The translations under genes were made by a program, and so were the position numbers. The notes under the pieces were generated by a model. The model ran no database searches. It saw only the letters and a list, made by a program, of their open reading frames with translations, and was not told where the DNA came from. From Acidaminococcus sp. (GTDB lineage Bacteria > Bacillota > Negativicutes > Acidaminococcales > Acidaminococcaceae): a stretch of 64,000 nt of DNA. Of the stretch, positions 8,262 through 15,900 are shown piece by piece; position 1 is the first letter of the stretch, and each line of letters begins with the position of its first letter. The stretch lies in NCBI GenBank assembly GCA_019416065.1, contig DXYB01000001.1, positions 62,001-126,000 on the forward strand, read 5' to 3'.

Positions 8262-9497
8262 CTATTTTTCTGAAAAAAGTGGCTTTATACGCCGCACCAG
8301 GGAAAATTTCTGCATCCGGGGATCCCCGTCAGCGGTAAAAAGCATTTGGGCGTGAGGAGCTGCTTCAATTGTTTGCCCATCAGCATCCATCATATGGGAA
8401 AGTGTCCAGGAAAAAATGTCCCCGCCAGGGGTTAAAATTTCAAGGTTCTCCCCTGTTTTCACATGGTTACGCTGCTCCACGGTCACCCGGTTTGTACTGG
8501 AATCATAGGATTGAATGAGACCTACAAAATCGGCTCCAGCAATGTACGAACTGGTTCCATAAACCTGTGCCTCAGATCCAGGTTTTTGCACAGCAAACCC
8601 GGTAGTATAAGGCCTGTGGGACACTTTTTCCAGTTCCTTTCGAAGCGCCTCCGGCGTATGGTAATGCATTGGATCCTGCCAGCACAGGTCAATGGCTTTT
8701 CGGTAAGCACTGACCACGCTGGCCACATAATGGACGCTCTTCATGCGGCCTTCTATTTTCAAACTTTTGACCCCTGCTGCCATGAGTTGGGGTAGGTAAT
8801 CCATCAAGCACAAATCCTTGGAATTTAAAATATAGGTTCCCCGCCCATCCTCTGCAATGGGAAACGCCTCTTTCGGATGATTTTTTTCCATGAGGGAAAA
8901 TTCCCAGCGGCAGATCTGGGCACAGGCACCCCGATTACTATCCCTACCCGTAAAATAATTGCTTAAAAGACAACGCCCGGAATAGGAAATACACATAGCC
9001 CCATGCACGAAAACTTCCAGATCCAATTTGGTTTCTTTGGCAATGGCAGCGATCTCCTCTAAAGAAAGTTCTCGTGCCAAAACCACCCGATCCGCTCCCA
9101 ACTCTTCCCAGGCTTTTACAGCAGCACTGCTTGTGGTATTAGCCTGTGTGCTGACGTGGAGTTTCATATCAGGAATAATTTTCCTTGCCAACATCCACAC
9201 ACCTAGATCCGATATGAGCAGGGCATCCGCGCCAGCAGCTGCAAGGTCTTTCAGGTATTGGGGCAGGGTTGGCAAATCGTTATTATGGGGAAATATATTG
9301 ACCGTTACATAGACCTTTTTTCCTATAGCATGAGCAAAACTGCAAATCTCCCGGATTTGCTCACAGGAAAAATTAGCTGCAAAGGCCCTTAGCCCAAAGG
9401 TTTTACCCCCTAGGTAAATGGCATCGGCCCCATAATACAGAGCCATTTTGGCTTTATCCATACTCCCTGCTGGAGCCAAAAGTTCCGGTTTTATCAC
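8262..9497 (-). CDS. U32 family protein, probable tRNA hydroxylation protein (TrhP-like)
   Basis: This 411-residue protein is of the U32 family. It opens with ELLAPAGS, and the family signature runs from 161 to 196 (VFVHGAMC, SGRC, then NRGACAQICR with conserved cysteines). Members called TrhP take part in forming 5-hydroxyuridine at tRNA position 34 using prephenate; others were annotated as collagenases. Proximity to mltG matches the Bacillus yrrL-yrrM-yrrN-yrrO neighbourhood, where the yrrN/O products are TrhP proteins, so a tRNA role is favoured over protease activity. GTG start with AAGGAG 8 nt upstream. Confidence 0.88.
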   Translation of the reverse strand: MIKPELLAPAGSMDKAKMALYYGADAIYLGGKTFGLRAFAANFSCEQIREICSFAHAIGKKVYVTVNIFPHNNDLPTLPQYLKDLAAAGADALLISDLGVWMLARKIIPDMKLHVSTQANTTSSAAVKAWEELGADRVVLARELSLEEIAAIAKETKLDLEVFVHGAMCISYSGRCLLSNYFTGRDSNRGACAQICRWEFSLMEKNHPKEAFPIAEDGRGTYILNSKDLCLMDYLPQLMAAGVKSLKIEGRMKSVHYVASVVSAYRKAIDLCWQDPMHYHTPEALRKELEKVSHRPYTTGFAVQKPGSEAQVYGTSSYIAGADFVGLIQSYDSSTNRVTVEQRNHVKTGENLEILTPGGDIFSWTLSHMMDADGQTIEAAPHAQMLFTADGDPRMQKFSLVRRIKPLFSEK

Positions 9498-9509
9498 AAA
9501 ATTATCTCC

Positions 9510-10535
9510 TTACGGCTGCTCAATTTTTTCTCCAGGGTTCAATTTCTGGATCATGGCCATATGTTCACTGTAGGTTTTGGTAAAGTGGTGGTATCCGTCT
9601 TTATCCGCCACAAAATACAAGTAATCGCTCATGACCGGATGAAGAACCGCTCGGATGGCATCCATACTGGGATTCCCCACAGGACCCGGTGGCAAGCCTT
9701 TATTCAGATACGTATTATACGGAGACTGGATCTTCAGATCCTCAAAGGTGACCTCTTTTTTCTGGGCCCCGAAAAGATACTGAATCGTAGTATCGGATTG
9801 AATGGGCATGCCGATTTCCAGCCGCTTAGTAAATACCCCGGCAATGAGCGGCATTTCTTCCTTATGGGTCGCTTCTCGTTCCACCATACTGGCCAGAGTC
9901 ACCACATCCCGCAACGGACGGGCGCTATGCTGCAAGTCATCCTGCAAAGAAGCTTTTAGTTTGCTGTCAAATTCCCGTACCATCATGGCAAGGATTTCTT
10001 TTTCATCCGTCCCTTCGGGGATAGTATACGTAGCCGGGCAAGCGAAACCTTCTGCCTTATACACTACTGCAGAATCGCTGGTGGTCATATAGGGGTAAGG
10101 TGTATAGTTTTTGGCAGCATCCCGGAAAGCTTGTGCGCTTCCCAGCTGTTCTTTCTCTAACTTCAAGGCAATTTCGTTAATGGTGGCCCCTTCCGGCACA
10201 GCAAAGCTGGTGGCATGGACCTGCCCCTTGGAAAGAATATCAATGATTTCCTTGTTGCTCATCCCGGCAGTTAATTCGTACTTGCCTGCCTGCAGATGGC
10301 TGTCCAGCCCATTGATTTTAGCTGCCAGCCGAAAAGATTCAGGGGTTTGGATCAACTTTTTATCATGCAGCAATGTGGCAATCTCCTGTGTGCTCATGCC
10401 CTGTGTGACCGTAAAACGGACCTTTTGCCCGGCAGCCAAACTGGTATGGGGATTAAAATAATTTAGATACCAGTAAGCACCAAACAAAAGTGCCAGCAAA
10501 AAGGCTGCGCAGATCGGTAAAAACTTCTTTTTCAT
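9510..10535 (-). CDS. mltG: Endolytic murein transglycosylase MltG
   Basis: This 341-residue protein is anchored by one N-terminal membrane segment (about residues 5-24) and faces the wall. It cleaves nascent glycan strands and may set their length. A LysM-like region (40-100) precedes the YceG domain with EGFACPATYTIPEG, the catalytic E219 in LASMVEREA, and IQSDTTIQYL. The frame extends upstream to 10568, into the DUF1292 gene. ATG at 10535 is preferred because the basic MKKKF start and membrane helix begin there and AAGAGAG lies upstream. Confidence 0.93.
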   Translation of the reverse strand: MKKKFLPICAAFLLALLFGAYWYLNYFNPHTSLAAGQKVRFTVTQGMSTQEIATLLHDKKLIQTPESFRLAAKINGLDSHLQAGKYELTAGMSNKEIIDILSKGQVHATSFAVPEGATINEIALKLEKEQLGSAQAFRDAAKNYTPYPYMTTSDSAVVYKAEGFACPATYTIPEGTDEKEILAMMVREFDSKLKASLQDDLQHSARPLRDVVTLASMVEREATHKEEMPLIAGVFTKRLEIGMPIQSDTTIQYLFGAQKKEVTFEDLKIQSPYNTYLNKGLPPGPVGNPSMDAIRAVLHPVMSDYLYFVADKDGYHHFTKTYSEHMAMIQKLNPGEKIEQP

Positions 10536-10548
10536 TCCGTATGCTCTC

Positions 10549-10860
10549 TTACTCTTCGTCCATTTCATCCATCATGGTTTCATAGGCTCTTCGCACAGCC
10601 GAAAATTCCTCGTCGGTGGGGTCCAGATACACCGGTTCACCCTTGTCGTCAAACTCTATGCGGGCAATAATCACCTCATCTTCTGCCGCTTCCTCATCCT
10701 GTACAGCAGTCAAAAGGGCAAAATTCTTCCCATCCATCGGAATGACCATTTCTTCCAGGTAATACGATTCATTGCCGTCCTCGTCGGTAATAACCACCAG
10801 ATCTCCCTGGTCCTCCGATTCCAGCATTTTTTCGTCCAGTTTTTCTTCATACGTCGCCAT
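10549..10860 (-). CDS. DUF1292 family protein (YrzB-like)
   Basis: This 103-residue very acidic cytoplasmic protein has the DUF1292 core: TDEDGNESYYLEEMVIPMDGK, then FALLTAVQDEEA and an FDDKGEPVYLDP segment. Its function is unknown; the family almost always sits between ruvX and mltG downstream of alaS in Firmicutes, as here. It starts at ATG 10860 with GGGGAGGTG upstream and overlaps the end of ruvX by 14 nt, so translation is probably coupled. Confidence 0.9.
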   Translation of the reverse strand: MATYEEKLDEKMLESEDQGDLVVITDEDGNESYYLEEMVIPMDGKNFALLTAVQDEEAAEDEVIIARIEFDDKGEPVYLDPTDEEFSAVRRAYETMMDEMDEE

Positions 10861-11281
10861 GTAGACACCTCCCCAAGCTGTCCAGATAATTTTGCAGGAT
10901 TACAACAGCGGCCATCATATCAATAATCCCCTTTCTCTTTTTTCGCTGCACATCCGCTGCGACCAGGACTTTTTCCGCGGCCACCGTGGAAAGCCGTTCA
11001 TCCCACAAAATAATTTGCATAGAAGGGAACTCCTGTTCCAAAACAGCCTTAAAGGCTTCGCTGGCCTTCGCGCGTTCCCCCACGGTCCCATTCATATTTT
11101 TGGGATATCCCAGGACAAAAGCTTCCACTTCTTCTTGTTGCACCAGCTCCTTAAGCCGCGCCAAATCTTTTTTTTCTCCTTTGCGGTGGATGGTTTCGAC
11201 CCCCCGCGCAATAAGCCCCATGGCATCGCTGACAGCAACACCGATGGTTCTTGTTCCTAAATCCAGTCCCATAAACCGCAT
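10847..11281 (-). CDS. ruvX: Putative Holliday junction resolvase RuvX/YqgF
   Basis: This 144-residue RNase H-fold protein is required for 16S rRNA 5'-end maturation in some bacteria and is also proposed as a junction resolvase. The catalytic D7 lies in MGLDLGTRTIGVAVS, a second acid in the WDERLST motif, and the third in the IDMMAAVVILQNYL segment. Its ATG at 11281 overlaps the TGA of the ireB-like gene (TGATG), which shows tight coupling. Confidence 0.94.
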   Translation of the reverse strand: MRFMGLDLGTRTIGVAVSDAMGLIARGVETIHRKGEKKDLARLKELVQQEEVEAFVLGYPKNMNGTVGERAKASEAFKAVLEQEFPSMQIILWDERLSTVAAEKVLVAADVQRKKRKGIIDMMAAVVILQNYLDSLGRCLHGDV

Positions 11282-11541
11282 CAGGCGTTAGGCTCCTTTA
11301 AATACCGCTGCAAGAGGGCTTCCAGTAGTTCATACCGTTCATAGCGGCGGATTTTCAGTCTAGCATCCTTGTAGCTAGTGATATAGGCCGGATCCCCGCT
11401 CAAAAGGTATCCTGCCAGCTGATCAATGGGATTATAGCCTTTTTCTTTCAGTGCATCCGCAACTTCCCGAATCGTTTCGGCTACGCTTTTGCTTTCCGGG
11501 ACCGGTTTGAACATAGTGGTTTCCTGTGAAATATGACTCAT
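11281..11541 (-). CDS. IreB family regulatory phosphoprotein (DUF965/YrzL)
   Basis: This 86-residue protein carries the family core [28 protein letters not shown]. In Enterococcus, IreB is a substrate of the Ser/Thr kinase IreK and tunes intrinsic cephalosporin resistance. The frame opens earlier at 11601, but GGGAGG 8 nt before ATG 11541 decides the start. The family normally follows alaS directly; here a TetR-like gene and a hairpin (11570-11596) lie between them. Confidence 0.92.
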   Translation of the reverse strand: MSHISQETTMFKPVPESKSVAETIREVADALKEKGYNPIDQLAGYLLSGDPAYITSYKDARLKIRRYERYELLEALLQRYLKEPNA

Positions 11542-11569
11542 GTCTATGACCTCCCTTTTTGCACATAAA

Positions 11570-11596
11570 GGGGTTGCCACGCTACGCGACAACCCC
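11570..11596 (-). terminator. Intercistronic hairpin between the TetR-like gene and ireB
   Basis: GGGGTTG and CAACCCC arms enclose an inner GCGTAGCG-type stem. Only TTTAT follows on the minus strand, so this is probably a weak or partial terminator, or an RNA processing/stability element, inside the operon. Confidence 0.45.
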
Positions 11597-11607
11597 CGCA
11601 TCCTTCT

Positions 11608-12150
11608 TCAGTAAAAATAGTGTGTGATATTTTTGGGTACCGCTTCTTGAAATAGCACCAACATAACTTCAATGGGAACGTTCATACCGTCCAAAATCCA
11701 GCGCATAGTCATCTCTTCTCCGCCCACCACAAACATTTCTACGGCAAAATCCACATGGGGGCTTCTCAAATCCGCACCTTGTGTCCGCAGCAGATAATGA
11801 TAGGCATCTCGTACGAAACGCCGGTTGGTCTCCCGTACCCGCTCCACATCACAGCTAGTATAAAGATTTTGGAGAAATTTCAAATGTTTAGCATACAACT
11901 GAAATTTTTTATACATGGCTTCTGACCAGCAGTGACTGCGCATAATATTCTTGCCATGGAGCGCCAAGATATGCACGTAAACCCAGTGAGCCAAATCTCG
12001 CCGGCTATGAAAATGGGCTGTAAAGTCCTCTTGGGAGACTCCTGCCGCTTTGACGATTTCCTCTTCGGTAATCTTGCGAAGAGGCTTTTCTTCCATCAGT
12101 TTATAAAGGGCTTTACCTAACTGGTCCTTTATTTTTTCCTCTGCGTCCAT
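11608..12150 (-). CDS. TetR/AcrR-type transcriptional regulator
   Basis: This 180-residue protein has an N-terminal helix-turn-helix of TetR type (about residues 10-55: ALYKLMEEKPLRKITEEEIVKAAGV, then an FTAHFHSRRDLAHWV recognition region). An all-helical ligand domain of unknown specificity follows. ATG at 12150 is preceded by GAGGGTGAAG just after the alaS stop, so it is cotranscribed with alaS. A TetR gene between alaS and ireB is not part of the usual conserved order, so it looks like a lineage-specific insertion. Confidence 0.8.
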   Translation of the reverse strand: MDAEEKIKDQLGKALYKLMEEKPLRKITEEEIVKAAGVSQEDFTAHFHSRRDLAHWVYVHILALHGKNIMRSHCWSEAMYKKFQLYAKHLKFLQNLYTSCDVERVRETNRRFVRDAYHYLLRTQGADLRSPHVDFAVEMFVVGGEEMTMRWILDGMNVPIEVMLVLFQEAVPKNITHYFY

Positions 12151-12162
12151 TGCTTCACCCTC

Positions 12163-14790
12163 TTAGTGGATCTGCTCCCCAATCAGGCTCCAGGCCTGTT
12201 CCATAGCTTCTTTGATTTTACTCTTGTCTTTACCGCCGGCTTGGGCCATATCTGGCCGACCACCGCCATTACCGCCCATGACCTGGGCTACCGCTTTCAC
12301 CAATTTACCTGCGTGAATACCTTTTTGTACCGCTTCTTTAGAAGCCATAACAAGAACATTCACTTTATCGTCAGCAACAGGGGCCAGCAGAACCACTACA
12401 CCACCGGTCTTATCCCGCAGGGTATCCCCCATTTGGCGCAAAGCTCCCACATCGGCCACGCTTACTTCTTGTACCAGAGCAGGTACGCCGTAAATGGTAC
12501 GCGTCCCAGCCGTTACATTTTGGGCAGCCGCAGCAAGTAGTTTTCGTTCTGCTTCTTCGGCACGCCGCTTCTCATTGCGTACTTCTTCTTGCAATGCGGT
12601 AAGCCGTTCCACCAGATTACCCGGGCGAGCTTTTACGGTATCGGCTGCTTCCGTAAGAATATTTTCCAATTCCCTGCTATACTGCAAGGCGCCAAGTCCT
12701 GTGACGGCTTCAATTCTCCGCACACCGGATCCTACGCTGGATTCGGACAGAATTTTAAACATCCCGATATTGGAGGTGTTTTTTACATGAACGCCGCCGC
12801 ACAGTTCCATGCTGTAACCTGGCACGTTCACCACTCGTACAACGCGCCCGTATTTTTCTCCGAACAAGGCCATAGCTCCTTTGGCCTTGGCTTCTTCCAA
12901 ATCTTGTTCGGATATCTCTACGTCGATAGCATCCAAAATTTTTTCATTAACTAGATCTTCCACCGCCAGCAGTTCTTCACTGCTAACAGGGGAAAAATGG
13001 GAAAAATCAAAACGTAGCCGATCCGGTCCTACATAGCTACCTGCCTGGTTTACATGATCTCCCAGCACCTTTTTCAAGGCCGCATGAAGTAGGTGTGTAG
13101 CCGTATGGTTTCGGGCAATAGCAGCCCGGCGCTCCAGATTGACTTCAAAGGTCACATGATCTCCCGTAGCTAGGGAGCCTTCCACTACTTTCCCCAAATG
13201 AATGGTGGTCCCATCCGGTAATTTCTTGGTATCAAGCACATCAAAGATACCATTTGATCCCACTAAGCGGCCATTATCGCCCAGCTGTCCGCCGCCTTCT
13301 GCATGGAAAGCCGTATTGGACAAAATCACGGCCAGTTCGTCCCCATGCTCGCCTTTGGATACAGCCTGGGTTTCCCGCAATGGGAAAAGAGCCGCTACCG
13401 TTCCTTCGTGGCTGTCCTCAGAAACCGTCAAAGTTCCCAGCTTTAAATGCCGCGTATCATACAAAACCGGTTTGCCTTCCTGGTCGTTACGGGCTGCCCG
13501 CGCTCTGTCACGCTGCGCTTCCATAGCCGCATCAAAGCCGGGTTTATCCATGCGCATGCCTTGCTCTTCCAGAATTTCTTCCGTCAGTTCCCAAGGAAAT
13601 CCAAAGGTATCATACAGCTGGAAAACATCGGCACCGGAAAGCACGGTTTTCCCTGCTTTCCGCAGAAGATCGATTTTTTCATTTAAAAGAGCTGTCCCTT
13701 GTTCCAGCGTGGCCAGGAAGCTTTGTTCTTCCATAGTGATGACTTTTTCGATATAACTTTGTTTTTCTTTGAGATCCGTATAGTAGTCTCCGTACATGGA
13801 GATAACCAGATCCGCTGCTCCTGCCAGGAATTCTTTGGTAATCCCGATCTGCCGGCCATGGCGCACGGCACGCCGCAATACCCGGCGTAAAATATATCCG
13901 CGTCCTTCGTTGCTGGGCAGGATACCGTCCCCAATCATAAAGGTGAGGGAACGGGCATGATCCGCAATAACTTTCAGCGAAATATCCGTTTGGGGATCAT
14001 CATGATATTGCTTACCAGAACTATCGCAGGCATATTGGATCAGCGGGAAGATTAAGTCCGTTTCGAAGTTATTGGGAACCCCCTGCAATACGGACGCCAC
14101 CCGTTCCAATCCCAACCCGGTATCAATATTTTTGTGCTGCAGCGGGGTATATGTGCCATCAGCTTCTTTATTGTACTGGGTAAATACCAAGTTCCATAAT
14201 TCCAGGAAACGCCCGCAGTCACAGCCTGGTCCGCAGGTAGGCTCTCCACAACCTTTGTCTTCTCCCAGGTCAATATGAATTTCAGAATCCGGGCCGCAGG
14301 GACCGCCGCTAGTGATTTCCCACCAGTTGTCCTCCAGTTTCACGATCCGTTCTGCCGGTACGCCGCACACATCATGCCACAGGTCATAGGCCTCTTGATC
14401 ATCAGGATACACCGTAATCCACAGTTTATCCTTGGGCAATTCCAATTCTTTGGTCAAAAACTCCCATGCCCAGGGAATCACTTCTTTCTTAAAATAATCT
14501 CCGAAAGAAAAATTGCCCAGCATTTCAAAATAGGTATGGTGCCGGGCGGTATGCCCCACGTTTTCAATATCACCGGTACGGACGCATTTCTGGCAGGTAG
14601 TGATCCGGGGAGAAGGCGGTTTCACCTTGCCCGTAAAATACGGTTTAAGCGGTGCCATCCCAGCGCCAATAAGCAAAAGCGTAGGATCATCATGAGGAAT
14701 CAGGGAAGCACTGGGTAATACAAGGTGACCCCGCTCCTTGAAGAAATCTAAAAACTTTTGGCGAATTTCGTTACCTGTTAACTTTTTCAT
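12163..14790 (-). CDS. alaS: Alanine--tRNA ligase
   Basis: This 875-residue class II synthetase charges tRNA-Ala and edits mischarged Ser/Gly. The aminoacylation domain starts at FLDFFKERGH and contains RTGDIENVGHTARHHTYFEML (motif 2 region). The editing domain carries zinc ligands H562, H566 (NHTATH) and C664, H668 (CGGVH). The C-terminal DHHA1 domain ends with GGGRPDMAQAGG. The length is normal. A separate insertion with several cysteines (CGEPTCGPGCDCG, 181-193) is characteristic of bacterial AlaRS. A strong promoter lies 70 nt upstream, and no T-box sequence is visible in the leader. Confidence 0.98.
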   Translation of the reverse strand: MKKLTGNEIRQKFLDFFKERGHLVLPSASLIPHDDPTLLLIGAGMAPLKPYFTGKVKPPSPRITTCQKCVRTGDIENVGHTARHHTYFEMLGNFSFGDYFKKEVIPWAWEFLTKELELPKDKLWITVYPDDQEAYDLWHDVCGVPAERIVKLEDNWWEITSGGPCGPDSEIHIDLGEDKGCGEPTCGPGCDCGRFLELWNLVFTQYNKEADGTYTPLQHKNIDTGLGLERVASVLQGVPNNFETDLIFPLIQYACDSSGKQYHDDPQTDISLKVIADHARSLTFMIGDGILPSNEGRGYILRRVLRRAVRHGRQIGITKEFLAGAADLVISMYGDYYTDLKEKQSYIEKVITMEEQSFLATLEQGTALLNEKIDLLRKAGKTVLSGADVFQLYDTFGFPWELTEEILEEQGMRMDKPGFDAAMEAQRDRARAARNDQEGKPVLYDTRHLKLGTLTVSEDSHEGTVAALFPLRETQAVSKGEHGDELAVILSNTAFHAEGGGQLGDNGRLVGSNGIFDVLDTKKLPDGTTIHLGKVVEGSLATGDHVTFEVNLERRAAIARNHTATHLLHAALKKVLGDHVNQAGSYVGPDRLRFDFSHFSPVSSEELLAVEDLVNEKILDAIDVEISEQDLEEAKAKGAMALFGEKYGRVVRVVNVPGYSMELCGGVHVKNTSNIGMFKILSESSVGSGVRRIEAVTGLGALQYSRELENILTEAADTVKARPGNLVERLTALQEEVRNEKRRAEEAERKLLAAAAQNVTAGTRTIYGVPALVQEVSVADVGALRQMGDTLRDKTGGVVVLLAPVADDKVNVLVMASKEAVQKGIHAGKLVKAVAQVMGGNGGGRPDMAQAGGKDKSKIKEAMEQAWSLIGEQIH

Positions 14791-14861
14791 GCAAAACTCT
14801 CCCTATTCTTTACGCCGGCGCCCGTTACTGCCCCGGAATTTTTTCCCTTCGTATCTAAAAA

Positions 14862-14890
14862 ATTATAGACAATTTTCACCACTCTGTCAA
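14862..14890 (-). promoter_or_regulatory. alaS: Consensus sigma-70/sigma-A promoter of the alaS operon
   Basis: The minus strand reads TTGACA (14885-14890), a 17-bp spacer and TATAAT (14862-14867), a perfect match. It lies just below the stop of the readthrough tail of the amidase gene and drives alaS and the genes behind it. Confidence 0.9.
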
Positions 14891-14964
14891 TGACATGCCT
14901 ACGGCACCAAATGTAGATTTTTGCGCACCTGCCAGCGGATATCCGGTAGTTTAGCATACAAATT

Positions 14965-15708
14965 TCACCCTGGACATGCGGTATCATTTACATCCCTATG
15001 TCCCACCACCGTATGCATATTGGGGTCCAGGTGATAAATACGACACAATGCCGTTACCAGATTGGCCAGTGCCTTTAGTTGATACGTGGTAGGTTTTTCC
15101 CACTCAAAGTTTCCGGTTACATTGATTCCTACCGTATGGTCATTTTGTCCGTAGGCATGCGCCCCTATGGTCACAAGTGGCCGTCCCCGTTCAATGATGC
15201 CATTTTTCCGGATGACATAGTGGTACCCAATCCCGCACCAACCATTTTTCAAATGGGCCTGATGAATCTGGGCAGCAGAAATATCCCCACTGGGAACCCC
15301 CACGTGGTGAATGACAATCATATCCGTTCGAGGCCGAACGTATAGTTTGCCTCGAAACTGTAGATTAGTTTCCTTGATAAATAGCCCTTCACTAGGGGCT
15401 TTATCCCTTGCCGGGTTATACACTCTATTTTTGTCTTCGTCTTCTTGTTCTTGTTTGCGCTGTTCTTCCCGTTCTTTGGCCCGTTCGCGCCATGATTTAT
15501 GGCCCCCTTTTGCTCTTTTCTTTCTTGAAAGCGCCAATTGTCCCACCGGGTTCGGTTCCACAAGCAGTGTCTGTTGATCGGCCTGGTTGTCTCCACGGTT
15601 GGAATTCATCCCCAACCGTACCGCCGCTGATGCCAAGGTAGCACCACTGCACAGGATACAGGCACTAAGGGAAAAACATACGACTCGCTGTAAATATTTT
15701 TTATTCAC
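14965..15708 (-). CDS. Secreted N-acetylmuramoyl-L-alanine amidase (amidase_2/PGRP), closed by an early TGA
   Basis: This 247-residue exported protein has a signal peptide (1-28, ending ASA). A Lys/Arg/Glu-rich low-complexity linker follows (60-95), then an amidase_2 domain (110-247) that cuts the lactyl-amide bond of peptidoglycan. The zinc ligands H134, H237 and C245 are all present (IVIHHVG, GHRDV, TACPG). The frame ends in TGA right after CPG, but 21 further in-frame codons (to TAG at 14899-14901) look like the usual C-terminal helix. It may be a slightly truncated active enzyme or a recent nonsense allele. GTG start. The gene has its own promoter and a leader hairpin. Confidence 0.85.
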   Translation of the reverse strand: MNKKYLQRVVCFSLSACILCSGATLASAAVRLGMNSNRGDNQADQQTLLVEPNPVGQLALSRKKRAKGGHKSWRERAKEREEQRKQEQEDEDKNRVYNPARDKAPSEGLFIKETNLQFRGKLYVRPRTDMIVIHHVGVPSGDISAAQIHQAHLKNGWCGIGYHYVIRKNGIIERGRPLVTIGAHAYGQNDHTVGINVTGNFEWEKPTTYQLKALANLVTALCRIYHLDPNMHTVVGHRDVNDTACPG

Positions 15709-15730
15709 TCCATGAACGCCTCTTTACAAG

Positions 15731-15765
15731 CAAAAAGCAGCCCGTTGTTCAGACAACCAGGCTGC
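15731..15765 (-). terminator. Intrinsic terminator-like hairpin in the amidase leader
   Basis: On the minus strand GCAGCCTGGTTGT pairs with ACAACGGGCTGC and is followed by TTTTTG. It stands between the promoter at 15796-15823 and the amidase start at 15708, so it could terminate M18 transcripts or attenuate the amidase gene. Confidence 0.8.
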
Positions 15766-15795
15766 CCGTATATGCTCTTTATTTGTATAAATTGT

Positions 15796-15823
15796 ATTAT
15801 AGCATCAATTCATGCCCTGTCAA
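15796..15823 (-). promoter_or_regulatory. Promoter upstream of the amidase gene
   Basis: TTGACA (15818-15823), a 16-bp spacer and TATAAT (15796-15801), with a TGC extension, on the minus strand. It lies 78 nt after the M18 stop codon and 88 nt before the amidase start. Confidence 0.75.
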
Positions 15824-15900
15824 ATGAAGAAATCATGACAATCTTCCACACTATGGCAAATGGCCTTCCCAAAGATAAGGAATGCCATTGGATAAAAGTC

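Noticed and set aside
14791..14861. T-box riboswitch before alaS
   Set aside because: The leader lacks the AGGGTGGNACCGCG-type sequence that is plain before ileS.
14965..14967. Selenocysteine codon in the amidase
   Set aside because: Kept only as an option under the TGA finding: amidases of this family are not known selenoproteins and no SECIS-like hairpin was clear.
14787..14987. 66-codon minus-strand frame upstream of alaS
   Set aside because: It spans the amidase end, the alaS promoter and the leader; it has no ribosome site and no family pattern.
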